From Sipunculus nudus (taxonomy: Eukaryota > Annelida > Sipuncula > Golfingiida > Sipunculidae), in NCBI GenBank assembly GCA_026874595.1, contig CM049308.1:22919867-22983866 (forward strand): a stretch of DNA of 64,000 bases, written 5' to 3'. How positions within the stretch are numbered: position 1 is the first letter of the stretch; each line of letters starts with the position of its first letter. Positions 35,440 through 45,955 of the stretch are shown piece after piece. The notes below the pieces were generated by a model. It had not been told where the DNA came from and ran no database searches. It saw nothing but the letters and a program-made list of their open reading frames with translations. Position numbers and translations under genes: made by a program.

Positions 35440-38167
35440 AGAATAAGAATCAGTGATAACCATGACATATTTATTGACCTTACAGGTACGTGGTACACCT
35501 TTACAAATATCCATAACAACATAAATACATAAGAGCAAAGCTTGGCTAAACTTCTATGTTTTAGTACATTAGATGTACGAATTCCCACTGTGATGTGAAT
35601 AAATAAATGTACATAAGCTAACACACAAGAATATAACAGAACTGTCAGTGATCCAAGCCTTATTGGGATGCAAAATATCATCAAACAGGACCTGGTTAAG
35701 ATCTCTCGAGTCAGCCAACTGTGAAATTGTGGAAATTTTTAAAACATTCTGGAAAATGTCCCAATTATATTGGGTTCTAGGTGTAAACTATAACGCTAAA
35801 CGTTTCTGGCATTAAAAGCTTCTATTATCACATAAAAACATGTTCACCGGTTTTGTCAATCAATTAAAAGCGTTATTTTAGAAGAAAACTGCGCTGATAA
35901 TGAAATGCAAATTTATTTATCATGATATAAAAAATAATTCCCCTTGAAGAACTGGGTTTCGCAACCAATTATAAATTTTTCTGTTTTACAAACTCAAATG
36001 TGTACACCTTGGAAAATACCTTCATTACATCTGTGAGTAAAAGTCTTCGTCATCTTTACACGCTCGATTACACCCCAGGGTGTAAGGCTGTATTTTGCTT
36101 TACAAACTGGGATTAATATTTTGTTATATTTTTAATCAGTTGTATATTTATATTTACCCACTGTTACATGTATATATCTAAATGTAGAAGCGTTTCTTCA
36201 CCAAATCACACTTCATGTGTAACTTTGTAAAAAACACTTTATAAACCTGTTACACCCACAATGTAACCAGGTGTATACCAGGTTATTACAGAACAAAAGC
36301 CCAAGTAACTTCTTATTGTTATCTTAACATGTGCACTTGTGTGCATAAACCGGGTGAAAAGTATACAATCAAAATGTAATATGTATAAATCCAAGTTTAA
36401 GACTGACAACTGTATACATCCCTAGTCACACGATTGCACACAAGAGTAAACATGATATTGTTGCACAACAGAGGGTAATTACAATGTTGTAACAGTATTA
36501 CAGCGTAAAGTGTAATGAGTAAACACTTGTGTGTAAACTTGTTACTCGGCTGTATACAGCAAACTATAACAAGAATGACATTTGGAAGAGTTCATTTTCA
36601 GAAAATAGGGGTGATCAACATCAACAGGCACCTTTAATAAAGAATCAAATGCTTGAAGTCTTGAACCACAGATTTTTCCATACATGAATTGTAAAAATCC
36701 ACCATTATGATTGTCTAACAGACAAAAAACACTTTAAAAAATTACAAATGTTTCATTTTCTTCTATTTGCTGTACACCGGTTAAAAATGCAAACCTATCT
36801 CCTTCCACAATGGCACCACCTATACTTTCAGTGCTGGGGTGTAAATGCAAAATAAACGTCAGGTAAATATATAGGTTCTTAGAGAACAATCTTATAACCT
36901 TTTTTAACAATCACAGCATCATTTTCTTCTCAGAGTGGTGTTGCGCTTAATCGATTTCGTTAAGAATATACATAACAGGAACAAGATTTTAACGCATGCA
37001 GCTATTCTATTTGCAATGAGGCATGCATAGTGACTTATGAGCAACTGAAAAAAAGTTAACACCCACAAACAGAAGAAAAATCAACTTTCATTTCATTATC
37101 AACTTTAGTTCCTTGACCTTCAGAATCATGCTAACAACTTTACAATTTTAGAAAGTCTTATTTTGACATATTATTTTAAGTACCAAATAGATTTCATTTA
37201 CAATTTTAATTAATTTGTTTAATGTGCCTCATGCCTCAAACTAAGCTTTAAATTGGTCTATGTTAACAATGCAAGTATGCTTGCTACATTTTGAATTTCA
37301 CAGATTCAATTAGATAGCCCTATAAAATTTACATAAAAGATAAATGCATTAATTTGCTTAAGTATTCTCTTCTTTACCTGCTATAATATGAATTTGATAG
37401 ATTTTATTTTACTTTCCTCGAAACTGAAATTATCATGGGGAGGGTAAGTTATGCAGCTGAATATAAAGGTACAGCTGAGTACAAATGAAGTCAAAATGCG
37501 ATGTCTACAGATTACTTGTTGAAACGGAGAAACAAAATCATAAAAAGCTGCCACATCCCCGCCAAATGACCAACTTTACTGCATTTGAAGTGACAAACAA
37601 AATATCAATTCTACAGATATTTAAAGATTAAACCTGACCTTCAAGTCAAAAAAGATATAAAATTGATTTTTTCCCCGTTAAGCTTATAAAACAAACAGTT
37701 TTATCCTCCCTTAATTGAGTATGTCCAATCAAAACCGTACTCCGTGGGTTTGCTGTCAGACTTTAACAAAAAATTCCTTGGGTCAGTTACAGACAAAGCT
37801 TCAACACAAACAGAATACAAAACAAGTATTTAAAATTTCTGCTGCTTAGTATGTTACTTTTTTCACACCAGACTAACAGCAAAAAATTAAATTTAAAAAA
37901 CATGATTGTTCTGATCAAATATCTGTATCAGTTACACAGCCAACAGTTAATCTGATTTTTTTATATAATATTAAAATACCTGCTCACATATTAAACATAT
38001 GTGAAAATAGGTTAACCGGGATTTTTTATCATATTTTAATAAGTCTTTTACTTTATTTTTAAGAAATTGCGATGCATGTGTGTGTATGTGTGCAATGTGC
38101 AACTTTTTCAGCACGTTTCATAAGGCATCAACTTCCTTTTTTTGGTATCTACTCTAAATCATGGTAC
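35436..38167 (-). other. AT-rich region downstream of BCL11, possible distal 3' UTR
   Basis: No ORF or RNA gene. Minus-strand AATAAA hexamers occur at 35,912-35,917, 37,403-37,408 and 38,052-38,057. They are candidate poly(A) signals if the BCL11 3' UTR is several kilobases long, as in many developmental regulators. Which of them is used cannot be told from sequence. Between 36,000 and 36,550 the words GTGTAA and TTACAC are unusually dense. Confidence 0.35.
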
Positions 38168-38605
38168 TAGAAAAACACGTTCAGATTCACAATCAAATCT
38201 GTTCCAGAAAAATATAAATTTAGATTTGTGATCAAAACTCTATTACAGGAAAAGCCAAATTGAGGTTCCCAAATTAAGTCCATTTTAAGGAATACAGAAA
38301 TGAAGAATCCAACGTCTAATCAAGAAAACAAAAATTTAGATTTATGAAGATTTATAAACTTTTGTATTAGGAAAACAAACATTTAATTTAAGAACCCAAG
38401 TTTTGTACCAAGAATGCACAAAACATTGATAATAAGATCCAGTTTTTGTAATATTTTGCAGATATGGGATCTATATTTTGTGCAGTAATAAAAAAGAGCT
38501 AATGCGGACACAATATTCAACTTCTGCAGCAGGTAAACAGAATTTTAAGATGTAGCATCAACCTTCTGCACCAAGAAAACACACACTTTAAATACAGCAT
38601 CCCTC
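38168..38605 (-). repeat. Decayed ~40-bp tandem repeat, about 11 units
   Basis: Units of about 35-48 bp start with (A/G)GAAAACA-like words and end in TTTTGTACCA or TTCTGCACCA-like words (for example AGAAAACAAAAATTTAGATT near 38,324, GGAAAACAAACATTTAATTT near 38,370, AGAAAACACACACTTTAAAT near 38,574). It is strongly diverged and sits in the presumed BCL11 3' region. Confidence 0.6.
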
Positions 38606-41109
38606 AGCTATATGTCATAAAACACAGCACTGTGGACACTGTAATGTCAGAATTAGAAGCATCTATAATCAGCATATACAAACCTGTTGTGTTGGCTAAT
38701 ACAAATGAATGACAGATATAATGTAATATAACAAAACTCAAATTTGTCAACTAAGATTCTACTCTCTACTAACATCTAACCTCGCTGTATAATACAAAAT
38801 CGTGATACAGGCATTTTCCCCCAAGATAGTCAAAGGGTATTCCCCCAAAACTAAAACCTGTAGTGTGTCACCGGAAAACACAGAATACACATCTGAATAA
38901 CAATGGATTAACAGTGCAAAATTAATATGAATGTATGCTGAATATAAGAGTAATTAGTTCAGTAAACACTAAATACATCAAACAAGCACCGGGTCTCTCA
39001 CTAAATTCAAAACCTTATAAGCAGATGCTGAAGGCGCTAGATAAAGCATAAAAAATCTGATTTTATGGATATGTTATGGTAAAATATCTACAAGTATGTC
39101 ATTGGTGACTAAAACCCCTTTTTAGTGATGTAACTCTGTATCACAATAAAATAAACTTTGTATTCTTAATAGTATAAAATATTCTCTATAATTTGACATG
39201 CAGAGAAAAAATACAGTCACTTGGTTTAAGGTCTCCCAAAACTGGTCGACCACATCACTACGATTGTTTGACTACACCTAAAACATGGCACTAACTGTAT
39301 ATGGCTGGTAAACCTGGGGTAGTCTTCTTACTCCACTACTAAAAGGTGCCCCCTCCCATCCAGTTTCAACTGCCCCCCTAACTATGGAATGTCATGCAGT
39401 GACAAAATTGTCACAGCAAGTAGCCAAAATATCTTCCTCTTCCAGCCCCTCAAAAGAGACACCAGAATGCAATTTTGAATTTTTAACTACAGACTCAACT
39501 GTTGAAGTCACTGGCTAGCCCCTTTAATAGTATGAACCCTCGTTTTGTAAGAGTATATTTGCATTTGACAATAGTTGCAAGCAAACAGTAACAAAATAAT
39601 GCCCATCACAAGGGGATTCATGCTCTGCAAGGAAGCTAGCAAATGATCTATAAAATTAACATATCTGCTAATATTGTAGAAACCATCTTGTCACACTCTA
39701 AGAAAGGAGACCATTTAAGCAAACCAAAGATGCTTAATGACAACCCAGAATAAAAAAAAAAAAAAAAAAAAACTGGCCAAAGTGTTAGTCTTTTACTGTA
39801 CTGAGCTAACACTGATTTGCTTGCTCCAGACCCTAACACAGGCCCCAAAACATAAGATTCTGCATTCTATGTAGGAAGTACAAATATGGAAGTTCTACAA
39901 CTAGGAGACTCCGGTCACGGACATCCCCAGCAGAATGCTAAATCTGACCATATCCACTGGTTTCATACGAACACTGAACGTAATAAAGTTTTGTCTTTAT
40001 AGACTGGCTGCCTTCATTCTTAAAAATATACTGAATACCCGTCTCGAAAGAGACCATTACCCAAGAACCATCCACAGTAGCACTGCTGCAGTCTTGGTGG
40101 CAAGCAAGTAACGTAATAAATCATTTTACAAGAAAATATTCAAACAATGAGCTACTCTTCCGTTGCTCAACACGATCTCTCCGTCATCTGCCACTGTTTG
40201 AAACAGTGCTATGTACAAAGTTTCCTTGTGAACTTTATGTTTGAAACATAAATCAAGACTAAACTAATGGCTGATATCATTAAAATGTGCTTCTATGAAG
40301 CTAACACAAAGGGCAAGCAGAGCTGAAGAGCTTCTTAAGCAACCCACCACAAACTGGCAGTCGTCAACTTCGTCAAACAGTCAACAAAATCTCAAAAGCA
40401 TTCTGGGGTACAAGATTTGAGAAATATATAAAATAATGGTCAGCTAGCTGCAATACCACTACTCCTGAACCTGTAGGGTACACAAGTTGGGTAATAAGCA
40501 CTGTAATTACGAGAATAACCCTGTTAGATCCATAAATTTTCTCCAGAAGCAATTACAAAAATTGATTCAAACTATCACATAATTGTTATCAAAATATTGC
40601 TTCAGCTTACCAGCTTGATTCAGTTTATCTTGGTACATGTGGGCCTGCACCCCACATGGATGCGGGCATCCCATCTTTGGGATCGCAACCCAGGCACAAC
40701 TTTGGATATCTTCTAACAGTGTACAAACAGTCCCCTATATTGAGAGGGAGACCTATCATCCTCAAACCACAATAAAATCCTTCCTACCTCCCCCAGAAGA
40801 GAAATCTGTACCCAAAACATCAAATATTCACAAATGTATGTAAGATTACTATTATTATGCAGTGATAAACATTATCAGAAAGTTGAGCACTTTTCTGTTT
40901 AGTGTGGTATTTCCACCATGTTACGATGTTACACTGTTTCACCCTGTGCATTATTCCCTACCAAATTCTTCCTGCTCAAAATATCAGCCAAAGCACGATC
41001 GAGCGAATCCGTGCTGAAACGTCCACTGTGTGAAAGGCCACGAGGTGACAGCTAGGCTGCCGGTTAGTCTGTGTGTTGTCGTATCTACTCCTAGATGTTG
41101 TTACCATGG
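38606..41109 (-). other. Presumed proximal 3' UTR of BCL11
   Basis: This segment follows the stop codon at 41,110-41,112 with no splice site or ORF that I can support. A minus-strand ATTAAA variant lies at 39,523-39,528. A 21-base A run on plus (39,752-39,772), preceded by AGAAT, may be the tail of a small insertion. The call as UTR is inferred from position only. Confidence 0.4.
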
Positions 41110-43253
41110 TTACACAGATGGTATGCTGCTGTTTGGAGGCGCTCCTGGAGCGGCCTTCTCGGCGTTGAGCAGTTGCTGGTTCTGCTGGTTTTCAACACAT
41201 TTCCTCATATGCTTCTCGAGCGTACTCGGAACTGAGAACGGCATATTGCAGAATTTGCAGCGGTACACATCCTTGCCAACCCGCCCATGCGTCTTCATAT
41301 GTCGCGTGAGTTTACTAGACTGGGCACAGGCGTAACTGCACAAATGGCACTTGTAAGGTTTCTCACCGGTATGGCTTCTCCTGTGCACTGTCAAGTTGCT
41401 ACAGTTCTTGAATATTTTCCCACAGAATTCACAAGTGTCATTTCTCTTGTTGCTGTTGCGATTTATAGGCACACCGGGGGACTGGGATGAAGGTGACGTG
41501 TTGAGCGGACCAAGATTTGTGCCGGGCTTGCTCTCTGTGCTGAGCTTGAAGGCACTATCGTGGTTCATCGGCCCAATGCCGTTATGTGGTAAAACTGGAC
41601 TTCGATGGATCAGCCCACGATCTGGATGACTCATGAATGGTGGGATGGGCGCTGTTGGTGGGAACCAGATGTTTGGGTAAAAGTCATTTCGGTGGAACAT
41701 TTTGCTCGGCAAGTCTGATGAATCCAGTTTCAGCTTTTTGTTTGGATGTTCCATCTTTGAATCTAAATATGGCTGATGACTAGATCCAGGCCTAGAACTA
41801 TCCGTTGAAGAAGGTTCCTCTTTGACACCATTTTTCGCAGAATCTGAAGAAGAATTCCGCTCAGCTTTGTCGTCAGAATTGTGGTCCCGATAACGATTCT
41901 CCTCCAATGCTTGCTTGAATGCCTCATTATATGGCTGGATATTTCCCAATCCGCTATTCTCCATGACTTCACTCAGCAATGATGAAGACTGCCGACTATT
42001 TGCATCCCGATTGCTGCACTCACTATCTTGAGATACTTCTGGTTCATCTTTGATGTGCTCATCATTTTCATCCATAGAGGAGTCACTTTCAGACATATTG
42101 AACGGGATTGGCGCGCCCCAGTTTTCTCCTGTAACTTTAGAATATTCTGCTGATGCAGCCTCCTCTTCGATTGCTGTCTCTTCATCATCTTCCTCTACCA
42201 GCTGATCCAAATCACTATCTTTATCATCGTAAGTATCCTCATCTTGCTTTGACTGTTGGCTCGAGTCTGGGGTACTGTTAGCTGAGCGTTCACCCGTTTC
42301 TGATCCTGCAGTGCTAGTGACTGGCATGAAAGCGGACTTGTTGTGGACTTTCATATGCCGTTTCAGCTTGGTCGCCTGAGAACAGCAATGCGAGCACAGG
42401 CGACACCGATATGGCTTTTCTTGTGTGTGTGTCCTACGGTGGACTGTGAGGTTACTTGAAAACTTGAAGCATTTACCGCAAAACTCACAGGATTTTAGTT
42501 TCTCCGACTGCAGTGACTCTTGCTGACCTGAGCGAGGCGTCTGCACTCCGCCTGAATCTGTACTGCTTACACTGCTGCTAGGTGGCGGTGGTGCTTGTGA
42601 TGCCGGGGGTGAGTATGTTGTTGAAGGTTGCTGTGAAGGTTGAACTAATATGGAGTTATGGGGTTGCTGCTGCTGCTGCCCTGGTGATGGAGATCCTGAC
42701 GGACTGGATGGTGTTCCGTGGGCCAGAAGGCGAAGTCGCTTTGAATAGAAATCTTCCACAGACGTGTGTGGTGGTTTGGATACTCTATGGTCGAATGGAT
42801 TATTATATGTAGGCAGCGAATGATCAAAGCTTTGCATGTGTCCTGGAGGCATACTCCTGAAAGGATCGTAGCATTCAAGCCGGAAATCATGGGTTGGACG
42901 GGGAAATGGTCCGGGCCCGACTGCAGGTGATATGGGCTGTCTTTCAAGTGGCATCCGGAACATAAAAGGAGGCTGCGGTGGAACGAATGCTTCATGCAGC
43001 CTCGGTGAGGGTTTGTGGGGTACTGGAGAAGGAGACTGACAGTGCTTCTTTGGGGCCTCCTTTTCTTCCTTCACCGGTTTGGACAAGGGTTGTAATATGG
43101 GCCCATTCTTCCCCTCTTCCCCAGTTGTAGGCTGTGGCATGTACTGGTCTTCCAGGTAAATTTTCAGCCCATGTTTGTTTTGTACGTGTTGTACTAGGAA
43201 CCATGCCGAGGCAAAAGTGGACTTGCAGGTATGGCACACAAAGTTGCAAGGCT
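41110..43253 (-). CDS. BCL11: BCL11-family zinc-finger transcription factor, terminal coding exon
   Basis: BCL11A/B proteins are nuclear sequence-specific regulators that recruit chromatin complexes (NuRD, BAF). This is the 3'-terminal exon, 713 codons plus two bases of a split codon, ending in TAA. Numbering from the valine at 43,239: finger 1 at 2-23 (CHTC...H18...H23); a conserved VEDFYSKRLRLLAHG block at 161-175; Q5 at 188-192; paired C2H2 fingers at 251-271 and 279-299 joined by an HTQEKPY linker; an acidic stretch at about 333-360; SUMO-type motifs VKEE56-59, IKDE396-399 and VKEE472-475; basic KKLKLD at 501-506; and three C-terminal fingers at 603-623, 631-651 and 661-681 with a TGEKPY linker. 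The order and spacing match vertebrate BCL11A exon 4, including its start just before the first of these fingers. The last finger ends H677-X3-C681, where vertebrates have H-X4-H. The N-terminal NuRD motif and first finger are missing because their exons lie upstream. Antisense and out-of-frame ORFs here are shadows. Confidence 0.97.
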
Positions 43254-43275
43254 CTGAAAAACATAGAAAAAAAAG
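43254..43275 (-). other. Splice acceptor of the BCL11 terminal exon
   Basis: On the minus strand a T-rich tract ends in TATGTTTTTCAG, giving an AG acceptor at 43,254-43,255 and an exon starting AGCCTTGC. This leaves a phase-1 junction and gives E/PCNFVCHTC, which parallels the EPSS(Y)xC junction of vertebrate BCL11A. An AG two bases further in (43,252-43,253) is a less likely alternative because it changes the frame. Confidence 0.85.
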
Positions 43276-45439
43276 GATCAGTAAAATTATGAAACAAATT
43301 GCGGATTAATAAAGTTTACAATTTTTGTTATAAATGCACCTATTAAATTGAGAAAATATAATATTGTAGTATTTAATTTTTCCCCTTAAAACATTATGTA
43401 AAAAATTATACTTATTAAGTCAGACATGTTTGTTTTACTTATAAATGGTTAAAATAATATCTGAAAATCTGACCTAAATGGCAAAAATGTTATTGCTGTT
43501 CTTTTACCTATAATTTCTACAAAAGAACTTCATGACTTTGTGTCAAGTTAAGGTTGTGTCTTATTTCTTTCTCAGGGGCCGATCCAGGAAGTGGCAGGTC
43601 CAACCAAGAAAGACTAATGAGATAACTTGATTGTCAGGACCAGAAAAGGAGAGGGTCAAGGCCGCAAAAAAGGGTTTGAACACCTTAAAGAAAGGAATCA
43701 GCAGCTGAAAACTGTGATGGAGTCTAGACTCCCTGGAAACCCCCAACTCCTCTGGATCCGCTATTGATTCTTACACAGAAGAAAGAAAAAAAATTAACAG
43801 GAAAGATTTAAACACTTTTATTGTTCAATGTTCCTAGAATGCAAAGTACTGAAGCAATGCCTGAAATATCCCAGTATATAAATAAGATTAAACCACTGTC
43901 CATGTTTTATAACACTCTGTGTTGTGTTTTCAAATTCTTGGTGACAATTAAAATATGAAAACATATGCAGATAAATGAGAGTGATATGAAATACTTTTGC
44001 TGAACATAATTTTACAGGATGTGTTTGTAGCCAATGTTTTGTGTATTATTATTTCTATCATATTTTTTTGTGTGATTTTACTGTAAAATATTTGATATTG
44101 CTTATACCCTGCCTACATACAGGTTTCTGATTTTATCTAAGTTACAACAGAAATCCTGATAGTATTTTAGAACACTGTTGTTTTATGCTTGTTATGACAG
44201 GAGCCAACAGTAATTAGAACCTCTGTACTAGGTGGCACCAGCAGCCAAATTCCATTGATGAAGCGTTATGTATTTGACCACTTTAATCAATTAAGCTTTA
44301 GTTTTTATATAATGAATGGTATCATTTAAATAAAAAATACAACTGTACAAGTTTGTAGAACAGATCGGAGAAACAAATATGAGCCTAAATGCAAGTCTCT
44401 CAAGATAAAGAACTGACAAATGCAGAGTGAAATATAAATGTTGGGAGAGTACAGTCCACAAAATATATCATACAATTTGATGGTTTCCTCTTTATTTATA
44501 ACCACTGTATAAGTATAATTCTCTAGGACTGCCATGATACTAACAATCCTTTAGTGCAGGCAGAAAATGTGTGTGGAAATATGAAGAAATATGAATGAGT
44601 GGTATCAGCTCTGTTGAAGTCTGCTCTGCACACAGTAGTCTAAACAAGTTTAACCTCTCTACAAATGTGGATGGAAATACTGATTGTGTCCACGATCTTG
44701 TTCATATCACTAAAGATCACATATATTCCTATCTAGTACATGGCTCTTACCTGATATGCAAATGATACAAGGACTTCTTAATGTTACAAAGGAAAAAAGT
44801 AGGGCAACCAATCTAAAATGAACTACCTGCTATCCTCACTAAAAGGACGACATCACAAAAGAGTAGGTTTTTATCTTTGCTACATTGTTCACAGGCCAAT
44901 TCCAAATTTCTGACCTTTGACCCTGTTTGCATGTTAAGTTATTTATCTCATGAATAATTCATGTATGAGCTTGTCATCATGCATAAAGAAGCGAAGGGCA
45001 AGTGGCAGAATAAGGTGACCCATGGTTTTCTCGCTGGCTAATTGGCTCAGCCCAGAGCAGGGAGCAAAGGTAAAAGGTTTAAGCTGGTCCAAGCACAATC
45101 AGCCTCTCTGTCAGTGTCAATTCACGCAACACCAACACCACAGGAGTCTCCACACAGAGCCCTGCACTCATCTATGAGATAAGCCACCTGTCCACTGGTA
45201 ACAAACTAAACCCCTTCTCCAATAAACTAATCCCGCAGTAAATTTCTCGTTTCTTCTCTGCTGCATGCTGGCCATGTCACTGACTCATACTGGGTAATCC
45301 TTCCTAATGATCAGCAGAGCTATGCATGCCAGCACTGTCCTGCATCAGCAGTGGGTGATGCAGGCTGCTGTCATTTAAAATATGGCACCTGTGATGTGGC
45401 CTGGTAGGGCTGGTCACTGTACCAAGAGCTATATACAAT
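43276..45439. other. BCL11 intron, proximal part
   Basis: AT-rich and CpG-poor apart from the transposon at 43,573-43,764. 44,860-45,300 is more GC-rich and unique-looking. No further exon recognised. Confidence 0.5.
43573..43764 (+). mobile_element. GCGGATCC short element in the BCL11 intron
   Basis: It starts CAGGGGCCGATCCAGGAAG and keeps GGTCCAACCAA, GACTAATGA, AAGGCCGCAAAAAAGGG, TTGAACACCTTAAAGAAAGG and an end CTCTGGATCCGCTA. The terminal GGATCCGC is the inverse of the starting GCGGATCC seen in other copies, supporting a terminal-inverted-repeat structure of about 190 bp. It lies about 320 bp upstream of the terminal exon and is antisense to the gene. Confidence 0.8.
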
Positions 45440-45955
45440 AAACCTCAATAACATTAAACTACTGGCCAAAACATTTATCACTGGTCACATGGCCATTCAC
45501 TTCCATAAATGTGGATTCCTTGTCACATGATCATTATCCTCCATAAAGATTTATCACTGGCCACATGACCATTCACTTCCATAAAAATGCTCCATTTGGT
45601 CACATGACCAATAACTGCCATGAAAATGGACCACTGATCACATGGCCATAATATCCAATTAAAGAGGTCACTTTTCACAAAACTATCAAACCTCCAAAAT
45701 ATAAATCACTGGTCAGATAACTATTATTCAGAAAAACAATATATCATTGGGCACATAAACTCCATAGCCTGGACCATTATCAGACATCACTTTCTATGTC
45801 CATTATCAACTTCAGACAACTTGCAATTAACCTCTGCAAAAAATATGGGATATTGACCAGTGGACAATTTACCTCTAAAAAGAACAGAGAATACAGATCA
45901 CATGACCAGCAGCCTGCATATAAAAGACTGTCATGTGACCCGTAACCTCCAATTA
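45440..45955. repeat. 38-bp tandem array with a CACATG E-box per unit
   Basis: CACATG occurs at 45,486, 45,524, 45,562, 45,601 and 45,639, spaced 38, 38, 39 and 38 bp. Degenerate forms continue at 45,676 (CACAAA), 45,714 (CAGATA) and 45,752 (CACATA). The rest of the unit reads roughly ACCATTCACTTCCATAAA then ATCACTGGT. More diverged units extend to both sides, with CACATG at about 45,899 and an inverted CATGTG near 45,932. The context (T)CACATGA matches the M-box bound by MITF/TFE-type bHLH-ZIP factors. It may be neutral repeat or a multi-site regulatory element. Confidence 0.8.

Noticed and set aside
35325-35684. 119-codon minus ORF with a long hydrophobic Ile/Tyr repeat
   Set aside because: The repeat is an (AT)n microsatellite translated, not a membrane protein.
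41030-43297. ORFs of 67-116 codons antisense to or out of frame with BCL11
   Set aside because: They are shadows of the conserved zinc-finger coding exon, whose frame is fixed by the finger motifs.
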